Below the pieces are notes generated by a model that saw only the letters and a list, made by a program, of their open reading frames with translations, did no database searches and had not been told where the DNA came from. Below, piece after piece: positions 5,956-7,246 of a stretch of DNA of 7,246 nt (positions are counted from its first letter, which is position 1; each line of letters begins with the position of its first letter). The stretch is from an uncultured Acidimicrobiales bacterium (GTDB lineage: Bacteria > Actinomycetota > Acidimicrobiia > Acidimicrobiales > SZUA-35): contig CALJAE010000030.1 of NCBI GenBank assembly GCA_938028175.1, positions 1 to 7,246 on the forward strand, written 5' to 3'. A program made the translations under genes and the position numbers.

Positions 5956-7246
5956 CTGGTTTACTTTCGTAGCGTCGCCAAGGTGTTTGAACCTTATTGC
6001 GCAGTAGCTCGAGTCCTAAGTAATAGTACGGGAACGATACAAGAACTAGGAATGTACTAGAGATCAAGCCAAAGATAATTGTGTAACTCAGAGGCTCCCA
6101 GAACGGATCAGAAAGTGCTAGAGGTAGTAGGCCACCAATCGTGGTAAATGTGGTTGCGACGAGTGGTCTAAAGCGCCTACGCACTGCAGTTCGAATTGCC
6201 TGCCTAGCGGTAGCTCCTTCAGAGCGTTCTTGATTGGCAAAGTCAACCAACAGAATTGTGTTGTTGACAGCAATGCCCATAAGGCTTAAGAAGCCGATCA
6301 TGACAAAGAAGCTCAACGCATTCCCAGTGATAAGAAGGCCACCGAACACTCCAAAGAACGAGAATGGTACAGCCAGGATTACTAGTGTCCATTGGACCAG
6401 AGATCTGAACTGGAAGATAAGTAACAGAAGCATAGAAACTAGGGCTGCACCGAAGGCAAACGGTACCGAGTCAAACGATTCTTGGTTCTCTGACTCAAAG
6501 CCAAAGTTGAAACCGAGAGCGTCTTGTCTTAGTCCTAGTTCGCTCAGAGCTTCCCCAGTGAAAATTTCTTGTAGGTGATCTCGAGTGGTAGAGGTGGTTG
6601 TAGTCGTATCACTAGAGTCGAATCGAGCCTCTACTTGTAGGAACCGTTGAGTGCCAGAACGCGAAACCGTATCTGTGAACAGAGTCCGAGTTTCTAATAC
6701 TTCAAAAGTGTTGTCGCCTTCCCCTAGGGTCAATCCTGCAAGACTTTCTTCGATCGCATCGGTTGCACCTTGTAGCGTCTCTAGGTCAGGACCCGAGACC
6801 TGCATCTTAAATGGGAATGTTTCTTCTGGTGGCCCTGCTGAGATGATATCGAAGTTAACTCTTGCCTGCCCAGCGAACTCTTCCTCGATTGGATCTAGAA
6901 CGGTCTCTAAGAGCTCTGGAACAGACGGCCGGCTACCAATCTCTGTAACCCGTAAGTTTCCTAGCGCTGACTGATCATTACCTAAAAATATGTAGCCATT
7001 TACAAGTTCATCGCCTAGTCCAGCGGCGGCTGCTTCGTTAATATCTAAGACAAGGCTGCTCGCTTCTTCGACAGTGGTGCCCTCCTGGAAATCAGTCACT
7101 GATACCGATATATCTATTGAGTCACTTGAAGCCGGGAAGATATTAAACGGAACCTGCGGTGCTAGAACAAAGAGCCCAACTGCTGTTAGTGCCAAGCTGA
7201 GTGAGACTCCAATAATGCTCGCAGCAATTCCTTTTTTAGAGTCACC
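5948..7246 (-). CDS. RND family efflux transporter, C-terminal half (5' end cut by window edge)
   Basis: 432 residues are visible, open to the right edge; the TTG at 7195 is internal, since the frame upstream (GDSKKGIAAS) continues smoothly into a membrane helix. Residue 1 here is the codon at 7246. About 9-29 corresponds to AcrB TM7. A periplasmic-type region of some 230 residues follows, with PC1/PC2-like elements (ISVSVTDFQEGTTVEEA, FKMQVSGPDLE). Then come five helices: near 261-281, then FFGVFGGLL, MGIAVNNTILLVDF, LVATTFTTIGGLLPLAL and a last one ending YYYLGLELL. The AcrB proton-relay Lys940 position is Asn328, while Arg971 is kept as Arg358. By family this is a proton-driven exporter in the cytoplasmic membrane; the substrate cannot be told. 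The stretch between PC2 and TM8 is much shorter than in AcrB, and carries a Thr-rich run (TTTTTSTT). No adaptor gene is visible, though the upstream side is missing. Confidence 0.9.
   Translation of the reverse strand, partial: GDSKKGIAASIIGVSLSLALTAVGLFVLAPQVPFNIFPASSDSIDISVSVTDFQEGTTVEEASSLVLDINEAAAAGLGDELVNGYIFLGNDQSALGNLRVTEIGSRPSVPELLETVLDPIEEEFAGQARVNFDIISAGPPEETFPFKMQVSGPDLETLQGATDAIEESLAGLTLGEGDNTFEVLETRTLFTDTVSRSGTQRFLQVEARFDSSDTTTTTSTTRDHLQEIFTGEALSELGLRQDALGFNFGFESENQESFDSVPFAFGAALVSMLLLLIFQFRSLVQWTLVILAVPFSFFGVFGGLLITGNALSFFVMIGFLSLMGIAVNNTILLVDFANQERSEGATARQAIRTAVRRRFRPLVATTFTTIGGLLPLALSDPFWEPLSYTIIFGLISSTFLVLVSFPYYYLGLELLRNKVQTPWRRYESKPAS

Noticed and set aside
5948..7195. RND gene as a complete 415-residue protein starting at TTG 7195
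   Set aside because: The frame stays open to the window edge and the upstream codons continue a membrane helix equivalent to AcrB TM7; the N-terminal half lies outside the window.

Overview
This 7.2 kb window looks like chromosomal DNA from a marine-type actinobacterium, most likely of the class Acidimicrobiia. That placement is inferred from protein style and not from any marker gene. The clues are a LivH-type permease carrying an extra N-terminal beta-sandwich domain, an actinobacterial-style flavoprotein disulfide reductase ending in a YPTFHRGIED motif, an RND transporter with a reduced periplasmic region, and several apparently leaderless promoters. GC content is about half by eye, and coding density is very high. 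No rRNA, tRNA, CRISPR array, insertion sequence, integrase or phage gene is visible.

Layout, left to right. (1) Positions 1-1196, minus: a branched-chain amino acid (LivH-like) ABC permease, cut by the left edge, with a signal peptide and an extracytoplasmic Ig-like domain ahead of the membrane core. (2) Positions 1280-1957, minus: an uncharacterised 225-residue protein that reads as a PD-(D/E)XK-like nuclease fold followed by a winged helix. (3) Positions 2031-3821, plus: an ABC exporter half-transporter (membrane domain plus ATPase). (4) Positions 3818-5173, minus: a flavin and NAD(P)-dependent disulfide oxidoreductase related to lipoamide dehydrogenase and mercuric reductase, with the redox cysteine pair but without the usual C-terminal His/Glu base pair. 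(5) Positions 5248-5955, plus: a pirin-family bicupin protein with intact metal ligands. (6) Positions 5948-7246, minus: the C-terminal half of an RND transporter, cut by the right edge.

The genes alternate in direction. There are two divergent promoter regions (1958-2030 and 5174-5247) and two convergent junctions where coding sequences overlap (by 4 and 8 bases), leaving no room for an intergenic terminator. Only genes 1 and 2 share a direction, with an 83-base gap, so they may or may not be co-transcribed. The content suggests general envelope transport (amino-acid uptake, ABC export, RND export) around a small redox pair (flavoprotein and pirin) that shares one divergent promoter region. 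I see no defence island, biosynthetic cluster or mobile system. The most open functional question is the nuclease-like protein at 1280-1957.

The only gene-free stretches are short (about 83, 73 and 74 bases), and each is described below.
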